The notes under the pieces were generated by a model. That model searched no databases, was not told where the DNA came from, and worked only from the letters and a program-made list of their open reading frames with translations. 64,000 nt of DNA from Amphiura filiformis (lineage: Eukaryota > Echinodermata > Ophiuroidea > Amphilepidida > Amphiuridae), in NCBI RefSeq assembly GCF_039555335.1, contig NC_092635.1, positions 70,034,058 through 70,098,057 on the forward strand, given 5' to 3'. Shown in pieces: positions 1 to 14,400 of the stretch; the first letter of the stretch is position 1; each line of letters opens with the position of its first letter. The position numbers were made by a program, and so were the translations under genes.

Positions 1-417
1 CACATCAAGTTGGTATATCTTTGTTTTATGTGGTTTTTAGATGGGGGGGGTGAGAGGTGTGGGGAACGGGAGAGAGGAGTTAACATTGTCCTTAACTTTG
101 TATTGAAGATTAAAATTTGCTGAGAAAAAAAAACATTCTGAAAAAAATAACTAAATATGAAATCCACATCAAATAATTTGTACTACTTTCTGTAGCGAAA
201 CTAGACTGAACATTTTTGTTACAACATAAATTAGGCCTAATATTTAAAAGCATGGATTATTTGACATCGCGTAAACAGTATAAACAATAAATAAATCAAC
301 AAAACTTTGAAGACAAACGAAGAAATCAACCCGCGATTGTATAACAAACATGGTTTTCTCATAATAACTATACTATCAAACAATAATCCGCCGCGCGCTT
401 TCACAGCGAATTATTTT
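1..417. other. AT-rich 5' flank, no gene seen
   Basis: This is non-coding, AT-rich sequence with a short G-run near position 45. I see no exon, RNA gene or clear mobile element in it. Confidence 0.5.
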
Positions 418-987
418 CAACCCTCGGAGGTCATTGCCCGGGGTCAATGCACTTCTCATGCCTAAATCGCAAATTTGATATCAACGTCGATTTTCCTGAT
501 GCGTTCAAGCAGATGTGTTTTCAAAATTCATTTTATTGAGCGTTGAAGCGTGTTCGGTCATTCAAAGACACTGAACTGTACGATCTTTTAAAATGAGTTT
601 AGTCAATTTTTTTTCAAACCTGATTTTTTGGCATATTTGTATTGTCCCGAACGATCTGAACGATCTTTTAAAATGAGTTAGTCCATTTTTTCAAACCTAA
701 TTTTTTGGCATGTAATGTCCCAACTTAGGCCTACGCTTCTTTTCATCAACCCTCGGAGGTCATTGCCCGGGGTCATTGCACTTCTCATGCCTAAATCGCA
801 AATTTGATATCAACGTCGATTTTCCTGATGCAGGTTGTTCAAGCAGATGTGTTTTCAAAATTCATTTTATTGAGCGTTGAAGCGTGTTCGGTCATTTAAA
901 AGTCATAATGTTCTGAACGATCTTTTAAAATGAGTTAAGTCAATTTTTTTCAAACCTTATTTTTTGGCATGTAATGTACCAACTTAG
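418..987. repeat. Tandem duplication, about 329-bp unit
   Basis: The block starting CAACCCTCGGAGGTCATTGC at 418 recurs at 747 with few changes. Inside the first unit, a sub-block (GATCTTTTAAAATGAGTT followed by a T-run and a TTTTTTGGCAT stretch) is itself repeated near 583 and 661. It appears again near 910 in the second unit. Nothing in it looks coding. Confidence 0.85.
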
Positions 988-1238
988 GCCTACGCCTAAT
1001 CGGATTCAGCCAAATTCATTGAGGAACCGCAGAGAAAGTTTCAATGAAGTCATATTATGACTTTAAATCCCCCATAGAGCACACCACAGTAAAGCAGCAA
1101 AGATAGTGAGTTAGTGAAGTTTCCTCAATTTTACTCATTAAAATGATCAGAAAATTTTCCTGTCAGTTGTTACTAATAATATTTTACAATATACTAAATT
1201 ATAATTTAACCGAAATCGTATATTATGGCTTTAACTAA
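895..1238. mobile_element. Dispersed MITE-like repeat, copy 1
   Basis: The segment from AAAGTCATAATGTTCTG to ATCGTATATTATGGCTTT matches, in order and over most of its length, the segment at 43001-43388. Its ends are imperfect inverted repeats. It overlaps the end of the tandem duplication, so that duplication probably involved this element. Confidence 0.6.
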
Positions 1239-2363
1239 AATAAGATAATTTGAAAAAGACAGCCTGAAGCCAATCTACACACTGCTGATCAATAGAATAT
1301 GACCTGCATATATTCATTTCGTATTCTGCAAACGATTTCGGCTTTCTTCTTAGATAAAAATAGAAGTCAGCCTGAAAAAAAGGGGTCGACACTGCAGAGC
1401 TACATGACGGGACACTATATAGTTTGCAAAAACAACCAAATTAAGAAGCAAGACGAAATGGCTACACTTCTGATCACAAAAAACGATTGTGTGAAATTCT
1501 GAATTAACATTTTTTACCTTTCAAAATAATAAATAATATTAAATAATAAAATCTTATTCTTAGACTTTTACATCTTTAATAAATACACGTTTATTCAGAG
1601 TTGAAAGGGCGTAGAGTTTATAGCACCTCGGTTAGCACCCACTTAATTACATAATATGCCTTTTAATACTCTCAAATTATAGATTAATGATTAATTAATG
1701 AAGCAGCTTGAAAGTTAAAACGTTCGGCTCAGAATTCAATTTAAATGTTCACACATAATGCTAAAGAGATTGAGAATTTTATTGATCCTTTCAAAATAAT
1801 TCAGTATCAAAGTTACGTAATGTTACTATGTCAACGGGATCACGCTCTTGAGTAATGAACCACGATCGAAACAATCACCACACAAAGTATATGGCACTCG
1901 AAGGCATACCAAAATAGTGTGATCCGGTAACCAAGAGGATTACGTAACCACTTCGATGCTGAATTGTGGCGATTGGTCTATTCATGCTAACAATTTTCAA
2001 TGGCTGATAAAATTGCATACTAATATATTCTTTTTAATGGATGGAAATAGTATCCAGCGTTGCATGTCGGCTTGATCGGTTAATTCTTCCTTGGAGCACA
2101 GTTCAGTAATTTGTAAAAGAGGTCAAAACCGCACCAAGACGAAATTCGTTTTCATAGATCATGGTCAGTCAACAATTTAAGAATGCACACACTTTGTATT
2201 TATGCATTACACCGAAGTGAGGGCGACCTAGTTGAAAGGGCACTAGAATAAATTAATAACAGTGTGCTGATCCTTTCTCACGTGCGCTGTTGTTGCAAAA
2301 TTCAGCTTTCATTTTATGAATAGAGGCTCGTGCATACACCAAAAATACTGTCGATTGACCAGG
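1239..2363 (+). other. ACSL upstream region, promoter not resolved
   Basis: This is about 1.1 kb of AT-rich sequence ahead of the first coding exon. It presumably contains the 5' UTR and promoter, but I see no convincing TATA box or initiator. An in-frame ATG at 2316, with weak context, lies upstream of the preferred start at 2364. The frame stays open between them, so a 16-residue longer N-terminus cannot be excluded. Confidence 0.35.
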
Positions 2364-2405
2364 ATGGCAGATTACGACCATAACAACCAATCTGTTCTTA
2401 TACCG
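2364..2405 (+). CDS. ACSL: ACSL exon 1 (residues 1-14)
   Basis: The preferred start ATG has A at -3 and G at +4. The 14 codons ([14 protein letters not shown]) end in phase 0 at a GTAAGT donor. They are hydrophilic, with no transmembrane segment, so this is probably one of several alternative first exons. It is the least certain exon because it is short and poorly conserved. Confidence 0.75.
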
Positions 2406-5400
2406 GTAAGTTCTTTAAGTAAAAAATAATCGAGTTCACAAGAATTCACATTTCCACTATTAAATAAATTGTAAGATATGTATTACCATGGAAGTGGTAT
2501 TACTAGTAGGCCCTAATGTAAACATGTATTTTATAGATAGGGTATCTCGAACTGGGATATAATATATCCCCGGTACTAGTAATATATATATCACTGTCTC
2601 TAAATATATATCCGTAAATGCTAATACAACTCTGGATAAACAACGTTGCTGCCTACCATCGTGCTAACCATCTGTTTCCTTGTTGCGAGATATTGTTAAA
2701 AGAAATAAAAGGTTTAAGATAATTTGGAGACCGACAGCAAGAAATGAGAGGCATTTATTTGGGCTTTTTACTACATCCTGCTCTTAAAAGATTCCAGCCC
2801 GGATTGATGCAGCATCTTATAATTTTTTATATATAAAAAGTTAACTTTCAAATATTGAATTCAATATTTCTGCTTATCTTTCTTTACTGGTTACGCAAAG
2901 TATACAAACTTATACATTCACATTTTATATGAATGGTTCCCAATTCCCAAAACGTATATTTTTGGCATATACTTAGTACATGTATTAAATAATATGCAAT
3001 ACCCATCATGGACGTACTAGTAAATAGCCTCCTTGGCTTTCAGCGTGTTTACTATAATATATACTCCACGTGTGTATATAACATCAGATGTTTTATACAT
3101 CCACGTGTATTTCCATCTCATTACTGAGTCATCATCCGATATATCAGGTGATTTGAGTAGAAGCTACAAAAAATATTTAGCAAAGAAAAAATGCAAACGA
3201 ATAAATTCACTCTCCTCTTTTGCTTAGAGGCCTAATAATATTTTATTGATATAAACTAGAAAATCACAAGCCGATGGCAAAATCGAAAATGCAGTTCGGA
3301 GATTTTTCCCCGGAGCGAATTGCTTAGGATAGGATAACAGAATTCATTGCTTTTTAAAACCGCTTCTAGTAGACTATAGCTTATAGTTTTAATTTTTTTT
3401 TCCAAATTTTATTTCAATCTTTTCGGCTTTTTATTATTTTGTTGTATATGTATTTCAACCAAGGACGCGTACCCGTACTTAACGCTGTTTTCCAAGAACG
3501 TCTTATTTTATACTTTAATAACATTTTTTATATATAATTTAATATTATAGCCTACTTTGTTTTTCTTTTTAGCATTTACCGGCCTTGACCCAATCCTGAT
3601 ACGCTTTATTACCGATTTACGTTTGTATAATTATTAAAAGTGTATGACTGACTACTGATATAGACTATATGACCAGTTTGGTTGACTCATTGGAAAGATA
3701 GATATCGCGATTGTCCCAGCTTATCTCTTTCTAGCTCTTTCTTGCATGATCAAGATATGATCAATTCCAAAAATAAGCCCACCTCGAACCCGGAAAGTAG
3801 TATTTTTCTGAACCATAAAGTGGCATCAGCCTATAATGTATAACACCCGCTTTAACGCTTTTTGGTCTGAAATGGACATATGCCTATTGCCCCACCCTCG
3901 TGACACTCATATAGACCCGGATCAATATTCATATTTTAGGTCCTTCTCATATCTCGAAATGCCAAGGATGTATGACCCCCTTCTGAGTGGTGTCAAATGA
4001 AAGAGACAAAAAAGTAAAGAATATAAAAAAAAAATCCCCACCCGGGGCCGGGGAGTGACACTCATCATTATAAAGAACCCCCTCTCTCTACGAGTGGTAT
4101 AGAAAAAAGTAAAGAATATAATAAAAAATAATTTCACAACCGGGGGTAACACTCCTCATAAGACCTGGGTAAATATTCATATTTTGAGTCCTTTTCATAT
4201 CTCAAAATGCCATGAAGGTATGACCCCCCGGGTGGTGTCAAATGAAAAAGAAAAAATTAAAGTATAATAGGCCTAATAATATTATTTTCGTTATTGTTTC
4301 CCAAATTCTGAAATAATTGTAGTAGGCTACCTTTGATCTTACAATTCGGCGCTAAAATAATCGTATATTATTTTTCCTTAGGGTGCTGAAAGAGCGCGTT
4401 GTTCCATATACACGAATCACAAAAATGGAGAGTATATTAAGGAGAAACTGTATGATGATGTTAGCACGGTTTACGAGGCCATGGAAAGAGGATTAAAACA
4501 ATCAAGTAAGTATTATGAATATTCATGATGAGCAGGACGGCCCGGTAACCAGGATTGATTGAATGATTTTTAAATATTTTAGCACCGTGACCGATGAGTT
4601 ATTATTCCGTGAATGCATCTCGCTCAATAAGTAGGCCTATACCGATACATATTTTTCTTTAATAAAATGGACGAATAGAATTAATGTTCAAGTTCAAGTG
4701 GCAGGGAGACCTTTTTGATTAAAAATTTATGATGTCTAAAACCTAAAAGACACCAAATTTTGCTTGGACCACTTGTACTCTTTCAACATGCAGTATTTGG
4801 GTAGGCATATGCCTATGTAAGGGCTTATAGTTATTTGCAAGCCGACAACCTCATTCCACTTGGAGAGTGGCCGATTTGGATTGATATAACCACTACACTC
4901 TTATAAAAAAGGGTTCGACTTAAAACATTGTTTGTCCTGTGTACGGAACCCTCTCCCAAACTGGTTCTAGAACCATTTACCCGACAAATGATCTGTAAAT
5001 AACCATTTGAGAACCTTTGGTATAGAAAACCCTTTAAAATGGTCCTTGATCAAGAGCCGTTTTTTAAAGGTTCTGTATAGAACCATAAAAGTTCTTAAAC
5101 CCATAAAAAGGTTCTTTGTAGAACCATTTTGGGAGAGGGTACCGTATACAGGACAAGATAAGTTCTATAAAATCGAACCGGCTTCTTTTAAGAGTGTAAC
5201 CAGGGATTCCGGTGGGATGTCATGCCGGGCTATTCCCACTTGGTCCAATCCCATTTGGTCCAATCCCACTTAGTCCAATCCCATTTGGTCCAAATCCCAC
5301 TTTGTCCAGACCCAGTTAGTCCAATCTCACTTAGTCCATGTCCCACTTGGGCCATGTCCCACTTAGTCCATGTCCCACTTAGCCATGTCCCACTTAGGTC

Positions 5401-8400
5401 ATTCCCACTAGGGCCATGTCCCACTTATGCCATGTCCCACTTAGGCCATGTCCCACTTAGGCCATGTCCCACTAGGTCCATGTCCCACTAGGGCCATGTC
5501 CCACTTAGGCCATGTCCCACTAGGTCCATGTCCCACTAGGTCCATGTCCCACTAGGGCCATGTCCCACTTAGGCCATGTCCCACTAGGGCCATGTCCCAC
5601 TTGGGCCATGTCCCACTAGGGCCATGTCCCACTATTGTCTGTCCAAATAACTTAGACACCCGGTTTTTAGGATATATTTCGAAAAGTTTTCTTTTTGGCA
5701 AAAAGTCATGAAAGAAAAGTGGCTAAACACGGTCAGACCTAACAGAAATTATTAGTAAAGCGATAAAAAAATATTCTTCCTTGTCTACTTTTATTCAATT
5801 TTGACAAATTTACAGCAAGATATCTGGGTCCAGCCGAATATTCCTAATGACTTGAAACTTTTGATGGGATAATCTACAATGTATTTACAGTAAGGGGTGT
5901 TTGAACATTGTAAACATGCATATTGATCAGTGATTCCACCCTTTTTTCTTTGATCCTTTTACTAATTCACAATAATGGCGGTCTACTCAAATGCATTCAA
6001 CAAAAGCATGTTTGCAATCTACCGCGAGAGGTCGTCACACGCATACCAAATACACTACGATCAAATAGGTTGATGACAATATTTGATTGAATGGACTACA
6101 CTGTGTCATGATTTCGGTGAAGGACACCGGTTCAAATCCTTTGTTTGGAGCCAATCAATAATTTCATGCACAACCTCTATAACCCAATAGATGTCACAGT
6201 TGGTGCATTATAACAAATGATAGGGCAAGTTACTATGCGTCTGGAGTGTATTGTGAATTATACTCCTCACCAAAAACATCAGAACATTCATATGGCATAC
6301 AATTTGTATTTTCTTAGAATTGTGCCAAGCCAAAAGCATGCACAAAAGAAGATTCAAATACCGCGCCGAATTGTTGTAATTGGTTGAGGGACAGCTGGGA
6401 TCACTGAGTTAATACAATAAATATATGCCAATTAGAAACACTGTCTGCATTTTATGTGACCAGAATTATATTTTTCATTTTTATAAAATGTTTTTGGTGA
6501 GGAGTATAATTAATTTACTATTCATCCCTTCACTATCCAAAATTACCATACCTACAAATCTGTATAATAAGACCTTCCAAAATAATGGTACCCAACTTCT
6601 ACCGGATTATTTTTAAAGTGTTGAGAAAAACCTTCCAATTTCAATAGAATTTCTGGTAAACTCTCACTCAATGCTTTGGAAACACAAAAATCCCGTTAGG
6701 TCTCAGCGAATGTTAACACTTTTTTTTCATGACTTTCTTTGAAAGTGTATATTTTTTCAAATAAGTAACAAAAACTGGGTGTCTAAGTTAATTGGACAGA
6801 CAATAGGTCCATGTCCCACTTGGGCCATGTCCCACGCCATGTCCCACTTGATCCATATCCCACTAGGGCCATGTCCCACTATGGTTATAATATTTGTTTT
6901 TGGTCATTTTCAGTACTTGTTTTAGTTTTCATAGTAGGGCCTATAGTTGTAAGGGGGGTGGGAGCTGATGCAAAAAGTGGGTCCTAAATATTTTAATCCG
7001 TCTGTAGAGGCTCATTAAAAAATCACCAAAATATTTTCTCGCAGAACATGAGTTTACACTATATTTTCTATGGGGTTGACATACATTTTCATGGCCAAAG
7101 GGGCCCTGAAAATTATTTTAGGTCCCCTAACAAGTGTTTGTGAACGGAAAGATAGTCAATGTCTGTCTAAGTTCTTCCGTTCTTTGGTATAGGATCACAG
7201 TCGTCTAAGTATATCCAGTAATTGAGAATATAATGTAAGATTGGATAAAGTTGCACTGCACTGAGAGTGGGTCCCATGCATGACCATGCCATTTTTCTTT
7301 TAAAAAAAGGTCTTGTATTCAAGAACGAGACTTAAAAGATTTCTAAATTGTTCAGTTGGTGGTTTGTTAAAACATGTTATTAACCTGGTGTTTTCAAAGG
7401 CTTTGCATGCTATACCTATTGCTTCAGATTAATAATGTTTCAGTATATATAGCTGTGCCAACTATTATTTCTAGTGAGATATTAGAGTGGGACTGGTTTG
7501 TTAGCCTCTAGTTTGTTTATGATGTCAGAAGCATCGTTCACATAATTATATAGATTGTTTTGAGGTTATAAGTTTTAAGAAATAGTCATAACATGTGGAT
7601 ATTTTGGATGTAGGTCCATTATGACTAATAATTAGTAGGCTTATATAATAGGATGTGCATGGAAGAGTAAGTTATCTGGAGGTGGTTTATGGACTTCTGG
7701 TAAAAGGCATGTGTAGTTTGTTATATATGGGTCAAGAAAGGCCCATCTTCCTTGATATATTTGGAGTTGTACATATCTACGAGTGTGTTATGTACATGTT
7801 GAGCTTTATCATGCATTTTTGGGTTTTTTTGATGACTATATCGTGGATGTTATAGAGTTTATTGTAATAGAGCAGTTCTTTCTTTTGTTGCAAGATTTGG
7901 TTGTGGTCATGTGAATCTTAGATGACAAATTTCATTTTTGGTTTTCAGAGTCTAATGGTACGGTGATTTGAGTCTGAAAGGAGCAATTTGTGTTTTTGTT
8001 TTTAGGCAACGAAAAAAAAAAAAAACCCTGTTCTACGGGCCCGACTGACCCAGAGTTTGAACAAATTGGGAAAAAAAAATGTATTTGTATTTTCTCAAAT
8101 TGCAAATTATTTACAAATTTTGGTGATTTTTTGGGTCATTTAAAAAAAAAAAGAAGAAAAAAAAAGGCCGACCGACGTAGAACAGGGTATCTTTTTTCGT
8201 CAACTTATCGTGCATGATAGAAGATACTCTCATTTTTCTTGCAAAACTGTGTGTGACGATGTGCGTTCACACAATTTACAAACCTTAAATGGTCTATATA
8301 ATATTACATAGGCCTATGATAAAATGCCACTTTCGTATAATTATGCACATAATTATTATACAAGCCAAAGATCATCATTTATGGGTCATTTCTGTTCATA

Positions 8401-11400
8401 GTCTCCGGCATTATGTTGGCAAACAATCCCTTCTTCTCCTTCAGTCTCCATCTCCTTCCTTTGTCCTACTGATTCCTTCTCTTTTCCTTCCTCTGTCTAT
8501 TCTTCACCCTTTTCATCTACCTTATTCTGCTCCTTCTACATCATCTCATTTTTTCCTTTCTGTTCTTCTAAACCTTTTCATCTTTGTATGTACATCTAGG
8601 CCTATGTACGGGTCCAAATGGGATATGGCCTAAGTGGGACATGGCCTAAGTGGGACATGGCCTAAGTGGGACATGGACCTAGTGGGACATGGCCCTAGTG
8701 GGACATGGACCTAGTGGGACATGGCCCTAGTGGGACATGGACCTAGTGGGACATGGCCCTAGTGGGACATGGACCTAGTGGGACATGGACTAAGTGGGAC
8801 ATGGCCCTAGTGGGACATGGACCAAGTGGGACATGGCCCTAGTGGGACATGGACCAAGTGGGACATGGCCCTAGTGGGATTGGCCAAAGTGGGATTGGAC
8901 CAAATGGGATTGGACCAAGTGGGAACTGGACCAAGTGGGAATGGACCAAGTGGGATTGGACCAAATGGGATTGGACGAAGTGGGATTGGACCAAATGGGA
9001 TTGGACCAAGTGGGAATAATCCATAAAACATGCCCCGTGTCATGCATATAATATGTTTTTATATTTAAAAAAAAAAAGCTATTCCAAAATTGAGTATGAT
9101 ATTATGCAAAATGAGACTACGAGAATTGGGCCAGTTTATATGCCTATATATACTTACACATGATAGTGGAAGTTGTTGTAATGAACAAAAGCCATATACC
9201 TTGAACTAAACTTTGGCACCGGAAGTTTGAATTTCCTTGATTTGTTTGTTATTGGCATTTAATAGTATGCCTCATTACCACATGATTACCAAATAGAAAT
9301 AAAAAGTCACACTCCTAATTTGCGAGCGTAGCTTGCAAAAAAAACTCATGTCTTAATTCCAAAATAACAAAGAAAGAAAAGAAAGAGTGAACGGAATGAG
9401 TAGCAGGGAGGTAAATAACATGTTAACTGGGTGGGCAGTTACCCACCCAGTAAATTATTTTGCCCACTCAGTAAATTCAATTTGCCCATTGCCCAAAAAT
9501 GCCCACCCAGTAAATTATTTTGCCCACTAAAAATTGGGCACCATATAATAATTACCATCTAATTTTACTGCTTTTTTTTCCTACGTAGGAGTAATAGTGA
9601 GTGATAATTAGTATAAGTAAAGTGAAATATAACATGGTATATAATTTTTCTTGAAAGTTGCTACATGAATATGCTAAAAATTGGCAGAAGATGCAAAAAC
9701 GCCAAAAATCCAAACGCCTGGATACCATTAATTATCGCTGCCCACCCAGTAAATTATTTTCCATTATTATGTTTTCAGGGTTATTAGGAGTTAAGAAAAC
9801 CTAATAATGATAATATTGGATGGCTTATTTCGCATGATACCATAACATATCGGATTCGTCATACAAATATCGAACTCGCCGTTGGCTCGTCCGATATTTT
9901 TATGACTCATCCGATATGTTATGGTATCATGCTCAGCCATCCAATATTATATCATTATTTGAGGGCAAAAATAAATTAAATTGCCCACCCAGTAAATTAT
10001 CCTTATTTACCTCCCTGATGAGTAGGGCAATATTAAGGACATTCCATAAAAAAGGAGAAAAGGCAAACTAAAATTTGCATATTTATCAACTTTATTATTT
10101 GTGCTACGTATAACTAAATTAGCTTTATTACTAATTATAGTTTATACGTTCTTGCTTGTTTTCTACAAGATGATGGACCTTGTATGGGGTGGCGACCTGC
10201 TGCAGGGGAACCGTACAAATGGATGAAATTCAGCGAGGTACCAATATACTTATGTATTTGTCACGATAAACTTGGTGTTATATATCTTACCTTTTGTAAT
10301 AAGACATTTGAATCAAATATAATTATAATTATACACTCAAATCACTGGTGGCGTATATTTTGACTTTGATAATGATGTAATGTATATAGACTATAATAGT
10401 TTTTACGTTCTAACATATATAAGAGGTCCAAAGTTATTTAAAAAAATATTCAACAATTTCAGAATTGTACATTTTATGACCATATTTGGAATAAGCATGA
10501 AAAATACATTTAAACGAGTACAAACAAGCCTAGTATTTGTTTAGTGCTAGTAGCTCATGAGATAGCAGTGGATATAATGAGAAAATATCTCAACACTTGG
10601 ACATTTTGGTAATTTGGAGAATAGGGCTAGCACGCAAAATCAAAAACTCAATAAACAATGTTCGTGAAAAAGATTGACTTACAATCTAAAACTTGGTGAA
10701 ACGACAATTTAAGATGGTTTCCGACCAATGTTTCAAAGAGGAAGTCAGTCGTTTCTTTTTGAAGAGTGAGGTTTATGTGGAAATTTAACCTAAAATAATG
10801 TACTACTTATTACATGAAAATAAAATGTACTCAACTCCATCTTAACGTGACGTGTTAACTATTTTTGCTTATATATCTTGTTTGTTCTAGTTTAAAGAAA
10901 AGTCGTTGCAGTTTGGATCCGGTCTAATATCTAAAGGACGTGAGGCAGTAAACACAACTAACATTGGCATCTACTCGCAGAACAGACCTGAGGTAGGGGC
11001 AGATTTTTATCATTGTAATATCGTATTCAATAGACAAAGACAAATATGTAGTTTTCAATAATATTCACAGATTATGGCGTCAAACTTCCAATGGTAAAAC
11101 TACATAACCGGCGTATTTGTATACTTTTATGTAACAGTTCATACAAAGAAGAGTTGTATACACGCTGCTGCTATGCGCAAGAAGCGCTAAAACTACATTA
11201 CTAGCATATTTGTACTTAAATTAAAAACATTTCAAATAAAGAAGAGTAGTACATGCTGCAATGCCAAGAAGTGCTAAAACTACCGTACATTACTAGAATA
11301 CTTTTACTTTTATTTAAACATTGCATATAAAGAAGAGTAGTACACGCTGCAATACCAAGAAGTGGTAAAACTACATTACTAGAATATTTGTACTTTTCTT

Positions 11401-14400
11401 TAAATAGTTCACATACATTTCATATAAAGAAGAGTAGTTCACGCTGTAATGCCAAGAAGTGGTAAAACTACATTACTAGAATATTTGTACTTTTATTTAA
11501 ACATTGCATATAAAGAAGAGTAGTACACGCTGCAATGCCAAGAAGTGATAAAATTAGGTTACAAGAATATTTGTACTTTTATTTAAACATTGCATATAAA
11601 GAAGAGTAGTATACACGCTGTAATGCCAAGAAGTGGTAAAACTACATTACTGGAATATTTGTACTTTTTCTTTAAACATTGCATATAAAGAAGAGTAGTA
11701 GTAGTACATGCTGCAATACCTAGAAGTGGTAAAGCTACATTACTAGAATACGTGTACTATTATTTAAACATTTCATATAAAGAAGAGTAGTACACGCTAG
11801 CCTGAATCCTGAATACACGCTGCAATGCCAAGAAGTGGTAAACTACATTACTAGAATATTAGTACTTTTGTTGAAACATTGCATATAAAGAAGAGCAGTA
11901 CACACTGTAATGCCAAGAAGTGGTAAAACTACATTACTAAAATATTTGTACTTTTATTTAAACATTGCATATAAAGAAGAGCAGTACACGCTGTAATGCC
12001 AAGAAGTGGTAAAACTACATTACTAGAATATTTGTACTTTTATTTAAACATTGCATATAAAGAAGAGTAGTACACGCTGCAATGCCAAGAAGTGGTAAAA
12101 CTACATTACTAGAATATTTGTACTTTTATTTAAACATTGCATATAAAGAAGAGTAGTACACGTTGTAATGCCAAGAAGTGGTAAAACTACATTACTAGAA
12201 TATTTGTACTTTTATTTAAACATTGCATATAAAGAAGAGCAGTACACGCTGTAATGCCAAGAAGTGGTAAAACTACATTACTAGAATATTTGTACTTTTA
12301 TTTAAACATTGCATATAAAGAAGAGTAGTACACGCTGCAATGCCAAGAAGTGGTAAACTACATTACTAAAATATGTGTACTTTTATTTAAACTGTTCATA
12401 TAATTAAGAGTAGTACACGCTGCAATGCCAAGAAGTGGTAAACTACATTACTAGAATATTTGTACTTTTATTGAAACATTGTATATAAAGAAGAGTAGTA
12501 CACGCTGCAATGCCAAGAAGTGGTAAAACTACATTACTAGAATATTTGTACTTTTATTTAAACATTGCATATAAAGAAGAGTAGTACACGCTAGCCTGAA
12601 TCCTGAATACACGCTGCAATGCCAAGAAGTGGTAAACTACATTACTAAAATATTTGTACTTTTATTTAAACTGTTCATATAATTAAGAGTAGTACACGCT
12701 GCAATGCCAAGAAGTGGTAAAACTACATTACTAGAATATTTGTACTTTTATTGAAACATAGCATATAAAGAAGAGTAGTACACACTGCAATGCCAAGAAG
12801 TGGTAAACTACATTACTAGAATATTTGTACTTTTATTGAAACAGTTCATATAATTAAGAGTAGTACACGCTGCAATGCCAAGAAGTGGTAAAACTACATT
12901 ACTAGAATATTTGTATTTTTATTTAAACATTGCATATAAAGAAGAGTAGTACACACTGCAATGCCAAGAAGTGGTAAAACTACTCTTACGAGTCGTAATA
13001 CCAACTCAAGGCCAAAATCACCTTTTTCCCGAACTCACACGAATGCACAGCACAAATACACTGTTTGATTAAGCTAACACAATCTAAGTCTTTAATTGAA
13101 AACAAAGTATGCTTGGTACATATAACAACAATATTGCAATACAATAAAATCACACAAATTAACCAGCGGTCTTCTTGTTGGTGATCCTAGAGTTCTTGCA
13201 ATGTTAATGTTCTGGACGACTGATGTAATATATCCTTATTCACTTGTCCTGCGAAAATCAGCGAAGTCCAGTGTACACTTGCGTTTATAAATATCCTTGC
13301 GTATGAAATCCTCACACGAAAATGATGCTGCTTGCTCCTATTACTTATCTTCTTGCTGCTTTCTCCACAATATATCTCCTTGCGCTGCTTTCTCCAATAA
13401 TGGTGTTTCTTTCACCAATCACTGTTCTGTTTTCCAGGGAACAGGTTTCTTTAACACAGCTCCGCTTTTTTTGACAGATGTGTGGCCTTCACAAACCCAG
13501 CAAACTCCAGCAATTCGACAGAAGAACTTTAATCCTTTGATGAGGAATAGCACTTTTGTATGCTCGCAATCTCCTTCGTTGCTGTATTAAAATTAGCTCA
13601 ATTATTGGCTATATAAACTGGTTAAAATGTACTTCTTTTTTGAAGCACGAAGACCATCACACACATGTGGAGTTTCACAATCTCCCATGACATTCTGTAA
13701 TCAGCCAACTCAAGCTCTCACATTTTTATACTCCAGAAAACCCAAGATCTATTAATAAACCATCACTTCATCTTCACAGATGATGCAAGCTTGGGATTTC
13801 CCAAGATTAATTATACACATTAACCTTTCACATTACATCACTTCCTGGGGGGTTTTCCTGATGGTGCAATAATGCACAGAATATTGAGTAATACGGAAAA
13901 TCCCCTATGATATTAATAACTCTGATTCAGTGTGTTTTGATCACCTGATGAATGAAAGGGAATCCCCCCAGAACATGCCATAACACACAAACTATTGTAT
14001 GATTGCTTCCAAGGTGTTTTCCCTTGTCTCACACTTCTCATGACATACATTCAGCTTGTAAACAAAGTTAAATAATTAAATTAAATTACTGAGGGCACAT
14101 CACACTACATTACTAGAATATTTGTACTTTTATTTAACCATTGTATATAAAGAAGAGTAGTACACGCTGCAATGCCAAGAAGTGGTAAAACTACATTACT
14201 AGAATATTTGTACTTTTATTGAAACATTGCATATAAAGAAGAGTAGTACACATTGTAATGCCTAGAAGTGGTCAAATTACATTACTAGAATATTAGTACT
14301 TTTGTTGAAACATTGCACATAAAGAAGAGTAGTACACGCTGCAATGCCAAGAAGTGGTAAAACTACATTACTAGAATATTTGTACTTTTATTGAAACATT

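Larger units (their letters stand above)
5222..9018. mobile_element. Foldback-like element with inverted minisatellite ends
   Basis: The left end is a tandem array of CCCACTTGGTCCAATC and CCCACTAGGTCCATGT-type units. The right end is the same array in reverse complement. Both termini read ATTCCCACTTGGTCC from outside in, and both change in the same order from an outer CCAATCCCA type to an inner CCATGTCCCA type. Long inverted ends built from short tandem repeats are the hallmark of foldback elements such as Drosophila FB and sea urchin TU. I could not find a clean target-site duplication. No transposase frame is visible inside. Confidence 0.65.

Noticed and set aside
6117..6160. GGTTCAAATCC as a tRNA B box
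   Set aside because: No matching A box at the right distance and no cloverleaf. It lies within the mariner-like element.
5222..9043. Open frames with repeated HLVQS, GPSGTW and similar words
   Set aside because: They run through the minisatellite arms on both strands and reflect only its repeat.
13297..13590. 97-codon frame as a gene
   Set aside because: It lies within a mobile insertion, has no recognisable domain and no conserved features.
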